Shown: positions 27,912 through 37,221, numbered from the stretch's first letter. The stretch: DNA of 64,000 nucleotides from Acidimicrobiales bacterium (GCA_022425805.1 JAKMEQ010000089.1:1-64000), one strand, 5' to 3'. Notes: generated from the sequence alone by a model not told the origin. Made by a program: numbers and translations.

Positions 27912-28619
27912 TTACTCTGACGCGGGGAGGCTTCGGGCTGTAATGAATCCGTTCCCTGGGTAGCTTCCTTCGACGAACCACGTAGATCCGCTTCCAGCAA
28001 GTTTTGGTTGCTGGCCGGTATGCTTCTCCAACTTGCTTCTCCATATAGCCAATCTGGGCTCTATATCAAGTGCAGCAGCTTCTAAATCATTGCCACGTGG
28101 ATTTACCGGTCCTCCTAGCGCATCCCATCTCTCATAAACAGCGATAGTCGAGCAACCAAAGGGGGGAATCATAAGAGTGAATTCCTTTTCTTCAAATGAG
28201 CAGGGGGTGAGTATCTCACCAATTCCTTGGACTAATGCTCTCCCACCACGAAGATTAAATGGCACATCAGCCCCAAGTTCCACAGTTCTTTCCGCATCAT
28301 CAAAGTTCATCATGCGCAAAATTGTCGCAGCATTTCCGGAACCTCCACCTAACCCTCCACCCGGAGGAATGTTTTTTTGAATGGTTACTGTCGCGTCATA
28401 TTTTAAAAACTCCATAGCTCGAAAAACTATGTCGTCATCTGGATCTGGATCTATGGGATACTGTCCTTCATAGATTACTTTTCTGGGCCCATCTTGGACT
28501 GTGACAATATCGACAAAATCTATTGTCACCATCTCGGCTTCTAGAAGGTGAAACCCATCTTCTCTTCGTCCAGTAATTTTGAGTGAAAGTGTTAACTTTG
28601 CCGGAGAAATTAATTCCAT
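27912..28619 (-). CDS. ispE: 4-diphosphocytidyl-2-C-methyl-D-erythritol kinase (short form)
   Basis: 235 residues, around 40-50 shorter than common IspE proteins. The substrate Lys region SPAKLTLSLKITGRREDGFH, the ATP-binding GHMP motif PPGGGLGGGSGNAATIL, and the C-terminal LAGSGSTWFVEG are intact. It phosphorylates CDP-methylerythritol in the MEP isoprenoid pathway. It is 30 bp after ksgA, a conserved actinobacterial neighbour. The shortening seems to be in the middle and C-terminal domain and not an end truncation. Confidence 0.88.
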   Translation of the reverse strand: MELISPAKLTLSLKITGRREDGFHLLEAEMVTIDFVDIVTVQDGPRKVIYEGQYPIDPDPDDDIVFRAMEFLKYDATVTIQKNIPPGGGLGGGSGNAATILRMMNFDDAERTVELGADVPFNLRGGRALVQGIGEILTPCSFEEKEFTLMIPPFGCSTIAVYERWDALGGPVNPRGNDLEAAALDIEPRLAIWRSKLEKHTGQQPKLAGSGSTWFVEGSYPGNGFITARSLPASE

Positions 28620-28649
28620 AGAACCAGCTTGTCACTTTTTTTGGTCATG

Positions 28650-29474
28650 CTACGACTTGCAGGCATTAGCTAACGCCACCCAATCTTGGACGGTTAGATC
28701 CTGCGGTCGCATTGTTGAATCTAGTTCAGCTATTTCAAATCCCAGTGGCTGTACAACATCCCTAAGAGATTTCCGGAGCATTTTCCTGCGCTGCCCAAAA
28801 CCTATTCGTACCAACCGCCAGAGCATTTCCAAATCTGTTGGCTCGACAGCAGCTCGTCTTTTGAATTGCAAAAGAACAGATTCGACTTTCGGTACTGGGA
28901 AAAAGACTTGAGGTGGTATACGTCCGACAATAGAAACATCAGACCAATATTGTGCTTTTACCGATGGGATCCCGTATGCAGGGGTTCCCAGTCGCGCTGT
29001 AAATCGTTCCCCTACTTCTCGTTGGACCATCACAGTCATTTCTTTAACTTGATGGGCGCTGTCTAGAACATCTAGCAGTAACGGAGAAGCAATATTATAA
29101 GGAAGGTTTGAAATCATCTTCCAATTCGCGTCTTTTGTAGAGAAAAAATCTTTCCAACGAATCTTCATGGCATCAGCTTCGACGATCTCTGTTCTATCCA
29201 ACATGTCGTAATCCTCAAGTGTTTCACGTAATGCAGGAATCAAGTAACGGTCAAATTCTATGACAATAACCTGTGCCGCATTTGCGAGTTCACATGTTAG
29301 AGACCCAAGCCCAGGACCAATTTCAAGGACATGGTCGGACGAATTGATATCAGCGAGGTGCACAATCTTGCGAATGGTATTTGGATCTGTCACAAAATTT
29401 TGCCCCAGTGAACGGGACGGTGTAATTGAATGGCGTTTTAGAATGGAGTGAATTTCTTTGCTGCCCATGACCAT
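28650..29474 (-). CDS. rsmA: 16S rRNA dimethyladenosine transferase KsgA/RsmA
   Basis: 274 residues. SLGQNFVTDPNTIRKIV, the SAM motif VLEIGPGLGSLT, the acidic loop VIEFDRYL, and the catalytic motif ISNLPYNIASPLL are those of KsgA. It dimethylates two adenines near the 3' end of 16S rRNA. It sits between an SLT-domain gene and ispE in the same direction. Confidence 0.96.
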   Translation of the reverse strand: MVMGSKEIHSILKRHSITPSRSLGQNFVTDPNTIRKIVHLADINSSDHVLEIGPGLGSLTCELANAAQVIVIEFDRYLIPALRETLEDYDMLDRTEIVEADAMKIRWKDFFSTKDANWKMISNLPYNIASPLLLDVLDSAHQVKEMTVMVQREVGERFTARLGTPAYGIPSVKAQYWSDVSIVGRIPPQVFFPVPKVESVLLQFKRRAAVEPTDLEMLWRLVRIGFGQRRKMLRKSLRDVVQPLGFEIAELDSTMRPQDLTVQDWVALANACKS

Positions 29475-29570
29475 TGTAAAATTAAGCTTCCCTTGAATAG
29501 TCAGATACGTTGACCTCGAAGTCGTTGCCGCCTCTGAATTTAAGGCTTAACATCCAAGGCCGGCCATTGT

Positions 29571-30449
29571 CTAATAAGTTGACCAATGACCCCAACCCCC
29601 GCCAGCTGCTTGGTACAACAACCAAGCGCTGACATTAATATTTGCCACTGGGTCATATGGGCTTTCTCCTGAATAACCGGCATTGATTGCTCTTTGGTCC
29701 CAATACTGTGGCATATGTTGCATGAGTCCGGCAGCCCCACTGGTCGGATTCGTTACGTCAGGGAGGCCTCTACTTTCACGATGCATGATGGTGAGAAAAA
29801 GATCCACCTCATCCGAAGGTCCACCATATGCGGCAATAGCAGCGATTACAGTCTCTCGCCAGCGTTCTACATTTGGAATAAAAGTCTCATTAACTACGGG
29901 AGGGCTCGGGTCAACCGGAGAACTAACCGGAGGGTCAACCGGAGAACTGACCGGAGGGTTAACCGGAGAACTGGCTGGGGGGTCTGGAGCAGGAATTGAC
30001 GGAGGAGAATAAGTTGGTATGGATGGTGAAGTCGATACCTGATTTGTTTGATTTGGGGTGAAGCTTTCAGCAGACTCGGCCGTGATACCCCTTGCGACAA
30101 AGTTCGGGATAAATGAACTTGATGCGAGAACCATCTCTGGTATCTTCTCACCCCTGGTCTTCTTAGTTGGTATGACATCAAGTGCCTGCGGTTTATCTTG
30201 GGTCGTTGAAGGTAATCCCGTACTTTCTATCGCTTTTTGATTCGGAACGTCATTCTCTTCATTCCTTTCCACAAAATCTTTAGTTGTAGATAGGCCTAAA
30301 CCATTAGGGGTCTCTTGACTTCGAGCGACCTCGTTTGATTGGGATTCACTGGGTCCTGTTAACGATACGACCACTGAAGCAACGGAAAGAAAAATAACAA
30401 AAATACCAGCAATTAGGAATCGCAATGCATGCAGTATTCGGTACCCCAT
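29571..30449 (-). CDS. Membrane-anchored SLT-domain protein (lytic transglycosylase-like)
   Basis: 292 residues. An N-terminal membrane segment (about residues 10-32) with no cleavage motif is followed by a long disordered, Ser/Thr/Pro-rich stretch with an 8-residue repeat (PVSSPVDP), then a compact C-terminal domain of about 90 residues. That domain contains FLTIMHRESRG with the catalytic-type glutamate, TSGAAGLMQHMPQYW, and YDPVANINVSAWLLYQAAGGGWGHWSTY. This is a soluble-lytic-transglycosylase-like domain cutting peptidoglycan. In many actinobacteria the slot before ksgA is held by rpfB (resuscitation-promoting factor); this gene may be the local equivalent (inference). Confidence 0.87.
   Translation of the reverse strand: MGYRILHALRFLIAGIFVIFLSVASVVVSLTGPSESQSNEVARSQETPNGLGLSTTKDFVERNEENDVPNQKAIESTGLPSTTQDKPQALDVIPTKKTRGEKIPEMVLASSSFIPNFVARGITAESAESFTPNQTNQVSTSPSIPTYSPPSIPAPDPPASSPVNPPVSSPVDPPVSSPVDPSPPVVNETFIPNVERWRETVIAAIAAYGGPSDEVDLFLTIMHRESRGLPDVTNPTSGAAGLMQHMPQYWDQRAINAGYSGESPYDPVANINVSAWLLYQAAGGGWGHWSTY
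29908..29979. repeat. Three tandem 24-bp units inside the SLT-domain gene
   Basis: Units at 29908-29931, 29932-29955 and 29956-29979. The first two differ at one base; the third is more diverged. On the coding strand each gives the octapeptide PVSSPVDP or a variant, part of the extended wall-spanning linker. Unit number is likely to vary between strains. Confidence 0.85.
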
Positions 30450-30575
30450 CTGATCTTCCAGCGTTCAACCTCCGCCTAACTGCGCGACCCTACATTATGT
30501 GTCTATTTGAGGAGAATTTACAACACACCCCTTCTGACCCAGCACTAAGAAAAAATGAAACCGAGTGTCAGGTTG

Positions 30576-31358
30576 TCATTCAGGTGCTATCCCATAAAAA
30601 TTATGCGTCGTTGCCCATACTTGTTCTGAGACAGTTTCTATAGCTAACCCTCGTTCTTTTGCTATATGTTCTCCGATAAGAGGCAGATTTTTCGGTGAGT
30701 TCTTTTGGCCCCGAAGTGGAACAGGGGCAAGATAAGGGGAATCAGTTTCTAGCATGAGTTTATTAAGCGGAACAAGAAGCATTGCATCACGAGTATCCTT
30801 CGCATTTTTAAATGTAATGATCCCCGAGAATGAGAGCAGAGCTCCAATTGAAAGTGCTTTTTCTGCTTCGTTAGAGCCTCCAGTAAAGCAGTGAAAGACA
30901 GTCTTTGAGGGTGTACTTTCGCTTTCAAGAATTGCAAAGATTTCATTCCATGCTTCTCTTGCATGTATGACGAGTGGCAGATTGTGCTCGTGGGCTAAGG
31001 CGATCTGTTCGGCAAAAATTATTCTCTGGGTCTCAGGTGGAGAATGGTTGTAGTGATAGTCAAGACCGCACTCCCCAACAGCAATGATTTCGGGGCGGTC
31101 GAGTAGTTCGGCAATTCCTTCAAGTCCTTGTGATGCCTCATGGGGATGGACGCCAGCCGTAGCAAATACGACCTCAGGAAATGCTTCGGCTGCAGCTAAA
31201 GCTTTAAGCGAAGTTGTTAGATCCGTCCCAACATTAATAAATTTTTTAACCCCCGCTGCGAGCCCTTCCTTTATTTCTTCCCCGCCATCACCGTCAAACC
31301 CAATGTGACAATGATTATCGATCCACAGATGTGGGGAGTTTCCTCCGGAATCTATCAT
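30576..31358 (-). CDS. tatD: TatD-family metal-dependent DNase
   Basis: 260 residues. The metal motif DNHCHIGF, then ATAGVHPHEA, GECGLDYH, VIHAREA, HCFTGG, and METDSPYLAP cover all landmarks of the TatD family. It acts as a 3'-5' exonuclease in DNA repair or turnover. The start overlaps the metG stop by 4 bp. Confidence 0.94.
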   Translation of the reverse strand: MIDSGGNSPHLWIDNHCHIGFDGDGGEEIKEGLAAGVKKFINVGTDLTTSLKALAAAEAFPEVVFATAGVHPHEASQGLEGIAELLDRPEIIAVGECGLDYHYNHSPPETQRIIFAEQIALAHEHNLPLVIHAREAWNEIFAILESESTPSKTVFHCFTGGSNEAEKALSIGALLSFSGIITFKNAKDTRDAMLLVPLNKLMLETDSPYLAPVPLRGQKNSPKNLPLIGEHIAKERGLAIETVSEQVWATTHNFYGIAPE

Positions 31359-33007
31359 TCATTCACTTCTTCAATTTCAACTTTTTGGAAGAGGGGTTCC
31401 GGTTTTGGGATAGGTAATCCTGGAGCCAAAGCAGTTCGCTTCCATCCAGTCGTTTCCCCAAGAAGATTATCTAATTTTTTCGAAGAGAATGGTATGAACG
31501 GGCTGAGCATCACTCTTATTCCATTAATGGCACTAAGAGCAACGTATAGAACCGTGCGAGCCCGTTCAGGATCTGTTTTGGAAAGCTTCCATGGTTCTGT
31601 CGCGTTTAGATACCTATTAGTTGCTTGTGCTGATTCCATTGCTGTCCGTAAAGCTGCCCGTAACTCTACAGATTCGAAAAGGCTTGCTGATTCTTCAAGT
31701 GAACTATCGATCAACGTTAGTAAATCTGTATCTTCTGGGGAGTCGCTTGATGGCTCTGGAACGACTCCATCACATGTTTTATATATCATAGACAGCACTC
31801 TATTTACTAGGTTTCCCCAATTAGCCACTAGTTCATCATTGATCCGTCGAACTATCTCTTCTTCAGAGATTTCGGTATCGGCTTGTTCAGGGAAGTTCGC
31901 TGCAAGAGCATACCTGAGTGAATCAGACTGGAAGCGCTGAAGCCCTTGCTCAATTGTCATCCCCACCCCACGACTTGCTGATGCTTTCCCTCCTTTAAAT
32001 GTGACATATTGATTCGCTGGAACATCATCGGGCAAATGAAGCTTCTCTCCTCCAAATTCGTCACCGACAGCCATTAGTTGTGCTGGCCAGAACAGCGCAT
32101 GGAAAGGAATATTGTCTTTTCCTATGAAGTAGACATGGCGTGCATTGGGGTTGTGCCACCAATGTTTCCATCGATCCATGTCTCCAGTTTTTTCCGCCCA
32201 TTCTTTTGATGCGGAAAGATATCCGATAACAGCGTCGTACCAGACATATATTCTTTTTCCTTCTCCAAGGTCATCCACTGGTAACGACACTCCCCAATCT
32301 AAATCACGAGTTATGGCTCGATCATGCAGACCTTCCTCTTTGAGCCATCCCAGCGAAAAATTCATAACATGATTTCTCCACCCATCTTTGCTCTTAAGAA
32401 AATATTCAAGAGATTCATTGAAATCAGAATACCGAAAATAGAAATGTTCGGTTTCTCGTTGGATTGGTGTAGCGGACGACATCTTAGAACGCGGTTGTAG
32501 CAACTCCGTAGCATCATAGGTTTTACCGCACAAGTCGCACTGGTCCCCTCGTGCTTCTTCGAAACCGCAGTGAGGGCATGTTCCCTCCACATATCTATCA
32601 GGAAGGAATCTCTGAGCTTCGGGATCAAAAAGCTGTTCACTGGTTCGACGGTCTATGTATCCATTTCTGAGCTGGGCAAGAAACATTTCTTGCGTGACGT
32701 CCGAATGGTTCGAAGTACCTGTGGTCGTGAAGAGATCCCAAGAAATTCCTAGTAGCTCCCACTGTTCTAGAAACTCGGAGTGGTAACGATTAACAATATC
32801 TTGTGGCGTAACGCCCTCTGCATCAGCTCGGACTGTTATTGGGGTTCCATGGACGTCAGAGCCACTAACCATCAGCACTTCATTGCCAATGATTCGCTGT
32901 TGTCGCGCAAAGACGTCAGAGGGTAAATAGGCGCCAGCAAGGTGCCCAAGATGTCGGGATCCCGATGCATAAGGCCACGCAACTGCGACGAGCACTGGAG
33001 TAGTCAT
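31355..33007 (-). CDS. metG: Methionyl-tRNA synthetase
   Basis: 550 residues. The class I HIGH motif reads HLGH (GSRHLGHLAGAYLPSD), and the zinc knuckles CPHCGFEEARGDQCDLCG are present. The KMSKS equivalent reads KASASRG, lacking the second lysine, a change that also occurs in actinobacterial MetRS of this type (recalled, KFSSS form). The C-terminal anticodon-binding helix bundle follows, and there is no appended tRNA-binding EMAP domain. It overlaps tatD by 4 bp. Confidence 0.95.
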   Translation of the reverse strand: MTTPVLVAVAWPYASGSRHLGHLAGAYLPSDVFARQQRIIGNEVLMVSGSDVHGTPITVRADAEGVTPQDIVNRYHSEFLEQWELLGISWDLFTTTGTSNHSDVTQEMFLAQLRNGYIDRRTSEQLFDPEAQRFLPDRYVEGTCPHCGFEEARGDQCDLCGKTYDATELLQPRSKMSSATPIQRETEHFYFRYSDFNESLEYFLKSKDGWRNHVMNFSLGWLKEEGLHDRAITRDLDWGVSLPVDDLGEGKRIYVWYDAVIGYLSASKEWAEKTGDMDRWKHWWHNPNARHVYFIGKDNIPFHALFWPAQLMAVGDEFGGEKLHLPDDVPANQYVTFKGGKASASRGVGMTIEQGLQRFQSDSLRYALAANFPEQADTEISEEEIVRRINDELVANWGNLVNRVLSMIYKTCDGVVPEPSSDSPEDTDLLTLIDSSLEESASLFESVELRAALRTAMESAQATNRYLNATEPWKLSKTDPERARTVLYVALSAINGIRVMLSPFIPFSSKKLDNLLGETTGWKRTALAPGLPIPKPEPLFQKVEIEEVNE

Positions 33008-33042
33008 ATTTAGCTAGGTTACCCTAGCTATTGGAAGGTCCG

Positions 33043-33894
33043 TTACCTTAGCTCATTTCTCATCGTCGAAATGTGGAGGTCATATACTTTACGTTTTGAG
33101 ATGTCAAGAGTGCTGGAAACTTCCCTGACAGCATCGCGTGTGGAGAGTCCGTCTTGTACCGCTAATTTTAGGGCGTGAAGGATCTCATCGTCGGAAGATT
33201 GGACCTTCTCCTCTCCCCCCTCTATAACAATAACGATTTCTCCCTTTGGGGCAGTATCAGAAAATTCGTCTAGTAGCTGCACTAGCGTTCCACGATGATA
33301 TTCTTCATAGATTTTCGTTAACTCTCGGGCAATAGTTGCTCCTCGGTTTGGACCGAAATATTTCAATAGGTCAGCTAATGTCTTTTGAAGCCGGCGGGGG
33401 GATTCGAATAGAATGATGGTTCGTTGGTCGGTTGAGATCTCCTGAAGTCGAGTTGTCCGAGATGCCCCCTTTCTTGGCAAGAATCCTTCAAAGGCAAATC
33501 TTCTGGGAGATAATCCACTGCCAATTAGGGCGGTAATACCTGCAGAAGGGCCGGGAATGACCTCAACGGTCAGTCCCGATTCTGCAACTTTTTTTACTAT
33601 ATATTCGCCAGGGTCAGCGATTCCAGGCATTCCGGCATCAGTTACCATTACCAGTCGTTCACCATTCTGGATCCTGTCGATGATCTCTTGGCACCGTCGT
33701 TTCTCCGAGTGCTCATTTACGACTAGCAAGGGCGGGCGTGGCGAACATTGGAGGTGTGCTAGTAATTTTCCTGTTCGACGCGAATCCTCACAGCAGATCG
33801 CATCAGCGTTTTTTAACTCCCGAATGGAACGGAGAGAAATATCATCGAGATTCCCAATTGGGGTTCCGACAAGCACCAATGCTGCTTTCTTCAT
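33043..33894 (-). CDS. rsmI: 16S rRNA (cytidine-2'-O)-methyltransferase RsmI
   Basis: 283 residues of the tetrapyrrole methylase fold. LVGTPIGNLDDISLRSI at the N-terminus, CEDSRRTGKLL, VTDAGMPGIADPGE, and IPGPSAGITALIGSGL are the RsmI motifs. It methylates C1402 of 16S rRNA with SAM. Together with metG and tatD it forms the common actinobacterial rsmI-metG-tatD-ksgA-ispE series. Confidence 0.95.
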   Translation of the reverse strand: MKKAALVLVGTPIGNLDDISLRSIRELKNADAICCEDSRRTGKLLAHLQCSPRPPLLVVNEHSEKRRCQEIIDRIQNGERLVMVTDAGMPGIADPGEYIVKKVAESGLTVEVIPGPSAGITALIGSGLSPRRFAFEGFLPRKGASRTTRLQEISTDQRTIILFESPRRLQKTLADLLKYFGPNRGATIARELTKIYEEYHRGTLVQLLDEFSDTAPKGEIVIVIEGGEEKVQSSDDEILHALKLAVQDGLSTRDAVREVSSTLDISKRKVYDLHISTMRNELR

Positions 33895-34018
33895 ATGGCC
33901 TCCGCCTTTAGGTTACCTGACTCTCAAGAAAGTCGCTTTAGATTCAGACGATAGCGAGGGCGTTCGTTCGTTATCCTGCCTTGATCTCGTTCGCTATATT
34001 AATTCTATAAAGCTCAAT

Positions 34019-35095
34019 TCAGACATTGAAACGGAAATCCATGACATCTCCGTCCTTCACTACGTAATCTTTCCCTTCAACTCTGATTTTTCCAGCTTCT
34101 CGCGCTTCAGTCCAACCGCCACAATCCAGTAAGACCTCCCAATTAATTGTCTCAGCGCGTATGAATCCTTTTTGGAAATCTGTATGTATTCTACCTGCTG
34201 CCTGTGGAGCCGTTGATCCCTCGCGGTACGTCCAAGCTCGACTCTCTTTCTCACCCGTAGTTAAGAAAGTTCGTAACCCAAGGATGTGATAAGCCTGTTG
34301 GATAAATCGCGGAAGAGCCCCCTTACCTAAGCCGAGGCCCTCTAAGAGGTCGGATCTTTCATCGAGAGAGAGCTCCGAAGCTTCAGCTTCAAGTTGGATG
34401 CAAGCACTGATTACTTCGGCCATACCTTCTAACTCATCAACAACAGGTTGCATGACATGGGTGGGGTCTAAGAGCTGGTCTTCTCCGATATTCACTATTG
34501 CTATGACAGGTTTTGCTGTAAGAAGGAAATAAGGTTTTAACAATTCAAGCTGCTCTTTAGGTAGGGCGCTTCGGTATAAGGGAGTCCCCGAAGAAAGAAA
34601 ATCTATTGCGGTTTCCAGAGCTTCTGCTTCTGCAGCAAGCCCTTTCTCTAGCCGAGCTGCCTTAATCCTCTTTGCAGCTTGTTTCTCTACTGATTCAAGA
34701 TCTGCCAACGTTAGTTCAATCTCAAGAATGCTTAGTTGCTCTAACGGGTCTGGTTCCCCTGGGACATCGGGGTCAAGAAATGCTCGAAGGACGTAAACGA
34801 TTGCATCGACTTCCCTGATGTTGGCCAGGAATTGGTTTCCAAGCCCTTCACCTTGACTTGCCCCCTCAACTAGTCCTCCAATATCGGTAAATTGGACGCT
34901 GGTGTGGACAACGTTCTTTGATCTGCTCATCTCTGCTAGGAGGTCAAGACGGTGATCCGGAACCTTCGCGACACCCACATTTGGATCTGTCGTAGCGAAC
35001 GCATAAGGCGCGGCAAGAGCCGAGCCACCAGTTAGAGCGTTATACAAAGAAGACTTACCAGCATTTGGAAGGCCTACGAACCCGAATTTTTCCAT
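34019..35095 (-). CDS. ychF: Redox-regulated GTPase/ATPase YchF
   Basis: 358 residues. G1 FVGLPNAGKSSLYNAL, G3 FTDIGGLVEGASQGEGLGNQFLANIREVD, and the C-terminal TGS-like domain (TFLTTGEKESRAWTYREGSTAPQAAG and GKDYVVKDGDVMDFRF) are typical. It is an Obg-family ribosome-associated NTPase. The 124 bp to rsmI contain nothing else that I recognise. Confidence 0.95.
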   Translation of the reverse strand: MEKFGFVGLPNAGKSSLYNALTGGSALAAPYAFATTDPNVGVAKVPDHRLDLLAEMSRSKNVVHTSVQFTDIGGLVEGASQGEGLGNQFLANIREVDAIVYVLRAFLDPDVPGEPDPLEQLSILEIELTLADLESVEKQAAKRIKAARLEKGLAAEAEALETAIDFLSSGTPLYRSALPKEQLELLKPYFLLTAKPVIAIVNIGEDQLLDPTHVMQPVVDELEGMAEVISACIQLEAEASELSLDERSDLLEGLGLGKGALPRFIQQAYHILGLRTFLTTGEKESRAWTYREGSTAPQAAGRIHTDFQKGFIRAETINWEVLLDCGGWTEAREAGKIRVEGKDYVVKDGDVMDFRFNV

Positions 35096-35172
35096 ACTTG
35101 TCGAAGGGTATCGTCACTAGTCGCTAGTTGTTGAAGCTTCTTGTATGGTAGAAGGTGAAATCGGAGGGTTTT

Positions 35173-35262
35173 ATGTCGAAGAGAACACAGAAGAAAAAGG
35201 TGAATGCGCGCCGGAAGAAAGCCAATCATGGACGTAAACCGAATCTAGGACGCAATTCGTAA
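35173..35262 (+). CDS. bL37-like small ribosomal protein, 29 residues
   Basis: A 29-residue basic peptide, MSKRTQKKKVNARRKKANHG then RKPNLGRNS. The KANHG-x-x-PN block matches the mycobacterial large-subunit protein bL37 as I recall it. A strong ribosome-binding site, GGAGG, is 7 bases before the ATG. It is divergent from ychF. Its position, alone and highly basic, parallels the bS22-like gene 7.4 kb upstream. Confidence 0.75.
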   Translation: MSKRTQKKKVNARRKKANHGRKPNLGRNS

Positions 35263-35342
35263 ACATTATCTTGGAACTCCATCTCCCAGGAAGATTATTC
35301 ACATCTCTAGCACACAGTGCTTTCTTGCTTTGTTATAGGTAG

Positions 35343-35465
35343 CTAGTGATTACAATCTGACCCATGTACGTGGTGAAGATGTGGTGTTTGAGCGTTTCCA
35401 GCTTTTTTCGCGTCTTTTGCAGCCTTCTTTGCTGCTGAGCGCTTAAGTTTCCGGTTCACTCCCAT
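35343..35465 (-). CDS. Possible 40-residue Lys/Ala-rich small protein
   Basis: A short frame begins 9 bp after the di-iron protein stop. It opens MGVNRKLKRSAAKKAAKDAKKAG, a charged amphipathic helix, and ends with a His-rich tail (PHLHHVHG). The ribosome site is weak (AGG). It could be a nucleic-acid-binding micro-protein, or chance coding. Basic composition like nearby ribosomal mini-proteins is the only support. Confidence 0.35.
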   Translation of the reverse strand: MGVNRKLKRSAAKKAAKDAKKAGNAQTPHLHHVHGSDCNH

Positions 35466-35474
35466 ATCAATGAC

Positions 35475-36611
35475 CTACGCTGGAACTGGGACATCTTCGT
35501 CGAGAGAGAATGCTTCGTATTCTTGTCCTGTGTCTTCGAGGTGCTCAAATTCAATAACACCTATTTCCGTAAAGCGGTCACGGAGCCAACCATCACCAGC
35601 ATCAAGTAAGCCAAGTTTTTTGCAATTTGGTACGATCTTAGAGAATAGCAATTGCTGAAAAATTTGATCTTCTTCAGGAATATTCAATCCATGCTTGACC
35701 GCTTTTTTGACATCGCAACCCATACGATCCCAAACTTCTTGCTGTAATAGACGATCCCTCATTCGAACTCCAGCTTCGAAAGCAAACTCTTGGCGTTCCA
35801 GAACTTCTGCCGACGTCATATCCGCATAGACCTCTTGAAGACTTAGAACCCCGAACGCAACATGACGTGCCTCATCGCTCATCACGTAACGTAACAGTTT
35901 CTTCAAAAGAGGCTCTGTGGTCACTTGATGCATTAATCCAAAAGCTGCCAGCGCTAAGCCTTCGACCATGATTTGCATTCCCAGATAGGTCATATCCCAA
36001 CGACTGTCATTGATTATGTCATCAAGCAGAAGTTGCAAATGAGGATTAACTGGGTAACGAACACCAACTTTTTCATCTAGGTATTTTTCGAACACTTCAA
36101 CATGACGGGCTTCGTCTACAACTTGGGTAGCGGCGTAATATTTGGCATCAATCCAAGGAACAGTTTCGACAATCTTTGCCGTGCAAAGTAGCGCACCTTG
36201 TTCACCATGTTTGAATTGTGAGATTCTCCAGCCGAAAGACTCAAGACTAAATTGTTCCCATTCTTTGTCTCCCCAGTTTCGAGCGGGAGAATCGGGATGC
36301 TCCGTCCAATGCCCTGTATTGACTTCAGATGATTCCGTGAAGATATTAAATGCTCGGGAAGGGTCAACCTCAATGCTCCAGTCAAGATCGGTCTGAGCGT
36401 TCCATTGGGAAACCTTTGCTTTTTCATAGAGTTTATCTAACCGCGGGCGGGACCCTTTCTCATAATCCCAGGTAAAAATCGCTTCTGCCTGATCTTCAAC
36501 TGCATGCATGACTTCATCAGGGTCAGCGTTGAAAGCGGATATTGCATCAACATCGTCAAGGGAAGCCCTATCAAGGATCTCTTGGTCATTACGGATTTCT
36601 GCTGTGGTCAT
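35475..36611 (-). CDS. Ferritin-like di-iron protein (AurF/desaturase-like)
   Basis: 378 residues. A ferritin-like di-iron core can be traced: a first glutamate helix near FKHGEQGALL, the second DEARHVEVFEKYL, a third with MVEGLALAAFG, and a fourth with SDEARHVAFG; the two E-x-x-H motifs are the hallmark. Members of this class are oxygenases, desaturases or N-oxygenases; the actual reaction cannot be read. The start codon overlaps the TetR stop by one base (TAATG), so the regulator gene and this gene are one unit. Confidence 0.82.
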   Translation of the reverse strand: MTTAEIRNDQEILDRASLDDVDAISAFNADPDEVMHAVEDQAEAIFTWDYEKGSRPRLDKLYEKAKVSQWNAQTDLDWSIEVDPSRAFNIFTESSEVNTGHWTEHPDSPARNWGDKEWEQFSLESFGWRISQFKHGEQGALLCTAKIVETVPWIDAKYYAATQVVDEARHVEVFEKYLDEKVGVRYPVNPHLQLLLDDIINDSRWDMTYLGMQIMVEGLALAAFGLMHQVTTEPLLKKLLRYVMSDEARHVAFGVLSLQEVYADMTSAEVLERQEFAFEAGVRMRDRLLQQEVWDRMGCDVKKAVKHGLNIPEEDQIFQQLLFSKIVPNCKKLGLLDAGDGWLRDRFTEIGVIEFEHLEDTGQEYEAFSLDEDVPVPA

Positions 36612-37192
36612 TATTTATCTCCTACTGTCGTTGGTAACGCTGATGAAATCACTCGGTCGATAACGACCTGCCATTCATCGGGTGCGGGTGTGGGTGTATC
36701 AAGTGTTCGAAAGATCGTAAATCCAAGACTTATGGCCTGCGCAAATGTAACTATGGATGCAGTATCAATGGAGTTGTCAATTTGACCATCACTTTTAGCT
36801 TCTTCGATAATTTTTGCTAATCCCATACCTTCATCTTCTAGTTTACGACTCATCATTTCAGACATCTCACTATCTCGACGGCTAGCCACAACCGCTTCGA
36901 GAAAGAGTGGATCTTCATCTCCGTGCTGATCAAGGAGATGGGATCCTAACGTTGAGAGCAAGTCCGCTGGCGAGTTATGTTCTGAGCTAGAAAGAATGCT
37001 CTCCAAATGGTCACCCACTCTTGAATCAAGCACATCAAATAGAAGTTCAGACTTCCCTCGGTAGCGACTATAGATTGCTCCAGTCGTAACTCCCGCTCGG
37101 CGCGCAATCTCTGCTACACCGGCACCATCGTATCCTCGTTCTGCAAAGACCTCTGCTGCTGCCGTAATTAGACGTTCATCCGTTGATTCCAT
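36611..37192 (-). CDS. TetR-family transcriptional regulator
   Basis: 193 residues from the ATG at 37192 (GAGGT about 10 bases upstream); a TTG at 37216 is the alternative. The helix-turn-helix is complete: ERLITAAAEVFAERGYDGAGVAEIARRAGVTTGAIYSRYRGKSELL, with the variable ligand-binding domain after it. It most likely controls the di-iron gene downstream and itself through the 20-bp palindrome 30 bp before its start. It is divergent from the BMP lipoprotein gene, which could also be under its control. Confidence 0.9.
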   Translation of the reverse strand: MESTDERLITAAAEVFAERGYDGAGVAEIARRAGVTTGAIYSRYRGKSELLFDVLDSRVGDHLESILSSSEHNSPADLLSTLGSHLLDQHGDEDPLFLEAVVASRRDSEMSEMMSRKLEDEGMGLAKIIEEAKSDGQIDNSIDTASIVTFAQAISLGFTIFRTLDTPTPAPDEWQVVIDRVISSALPTTVGDK

Positions 37193-37221
37193 AGATTTTG
37201 CTACCTCAATGTGCAAACTGG

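Noticed and set aside
29908-29979. Short tandem repeats as a CRISPR array or minisatellite element
   Set aside because: Units are directly adjacent without spacers and translate to a Pro/Ser octapeptide in a wall-spanning linker.
32520-32560. Loss of the second lysine in the MetRS KMSKS loop
   Set aside because: The KASAS form first looked like a defect, but actinobacterial MetRS of this zinc-bearing type commonly lack that lysine, so it is treated as a lineage trait.
33557-34132. 191-codon plus-strand frame across rsmI and ychF ends
   Set aside because: It overlaps two well-supported genes on the other strand and shows no motif.
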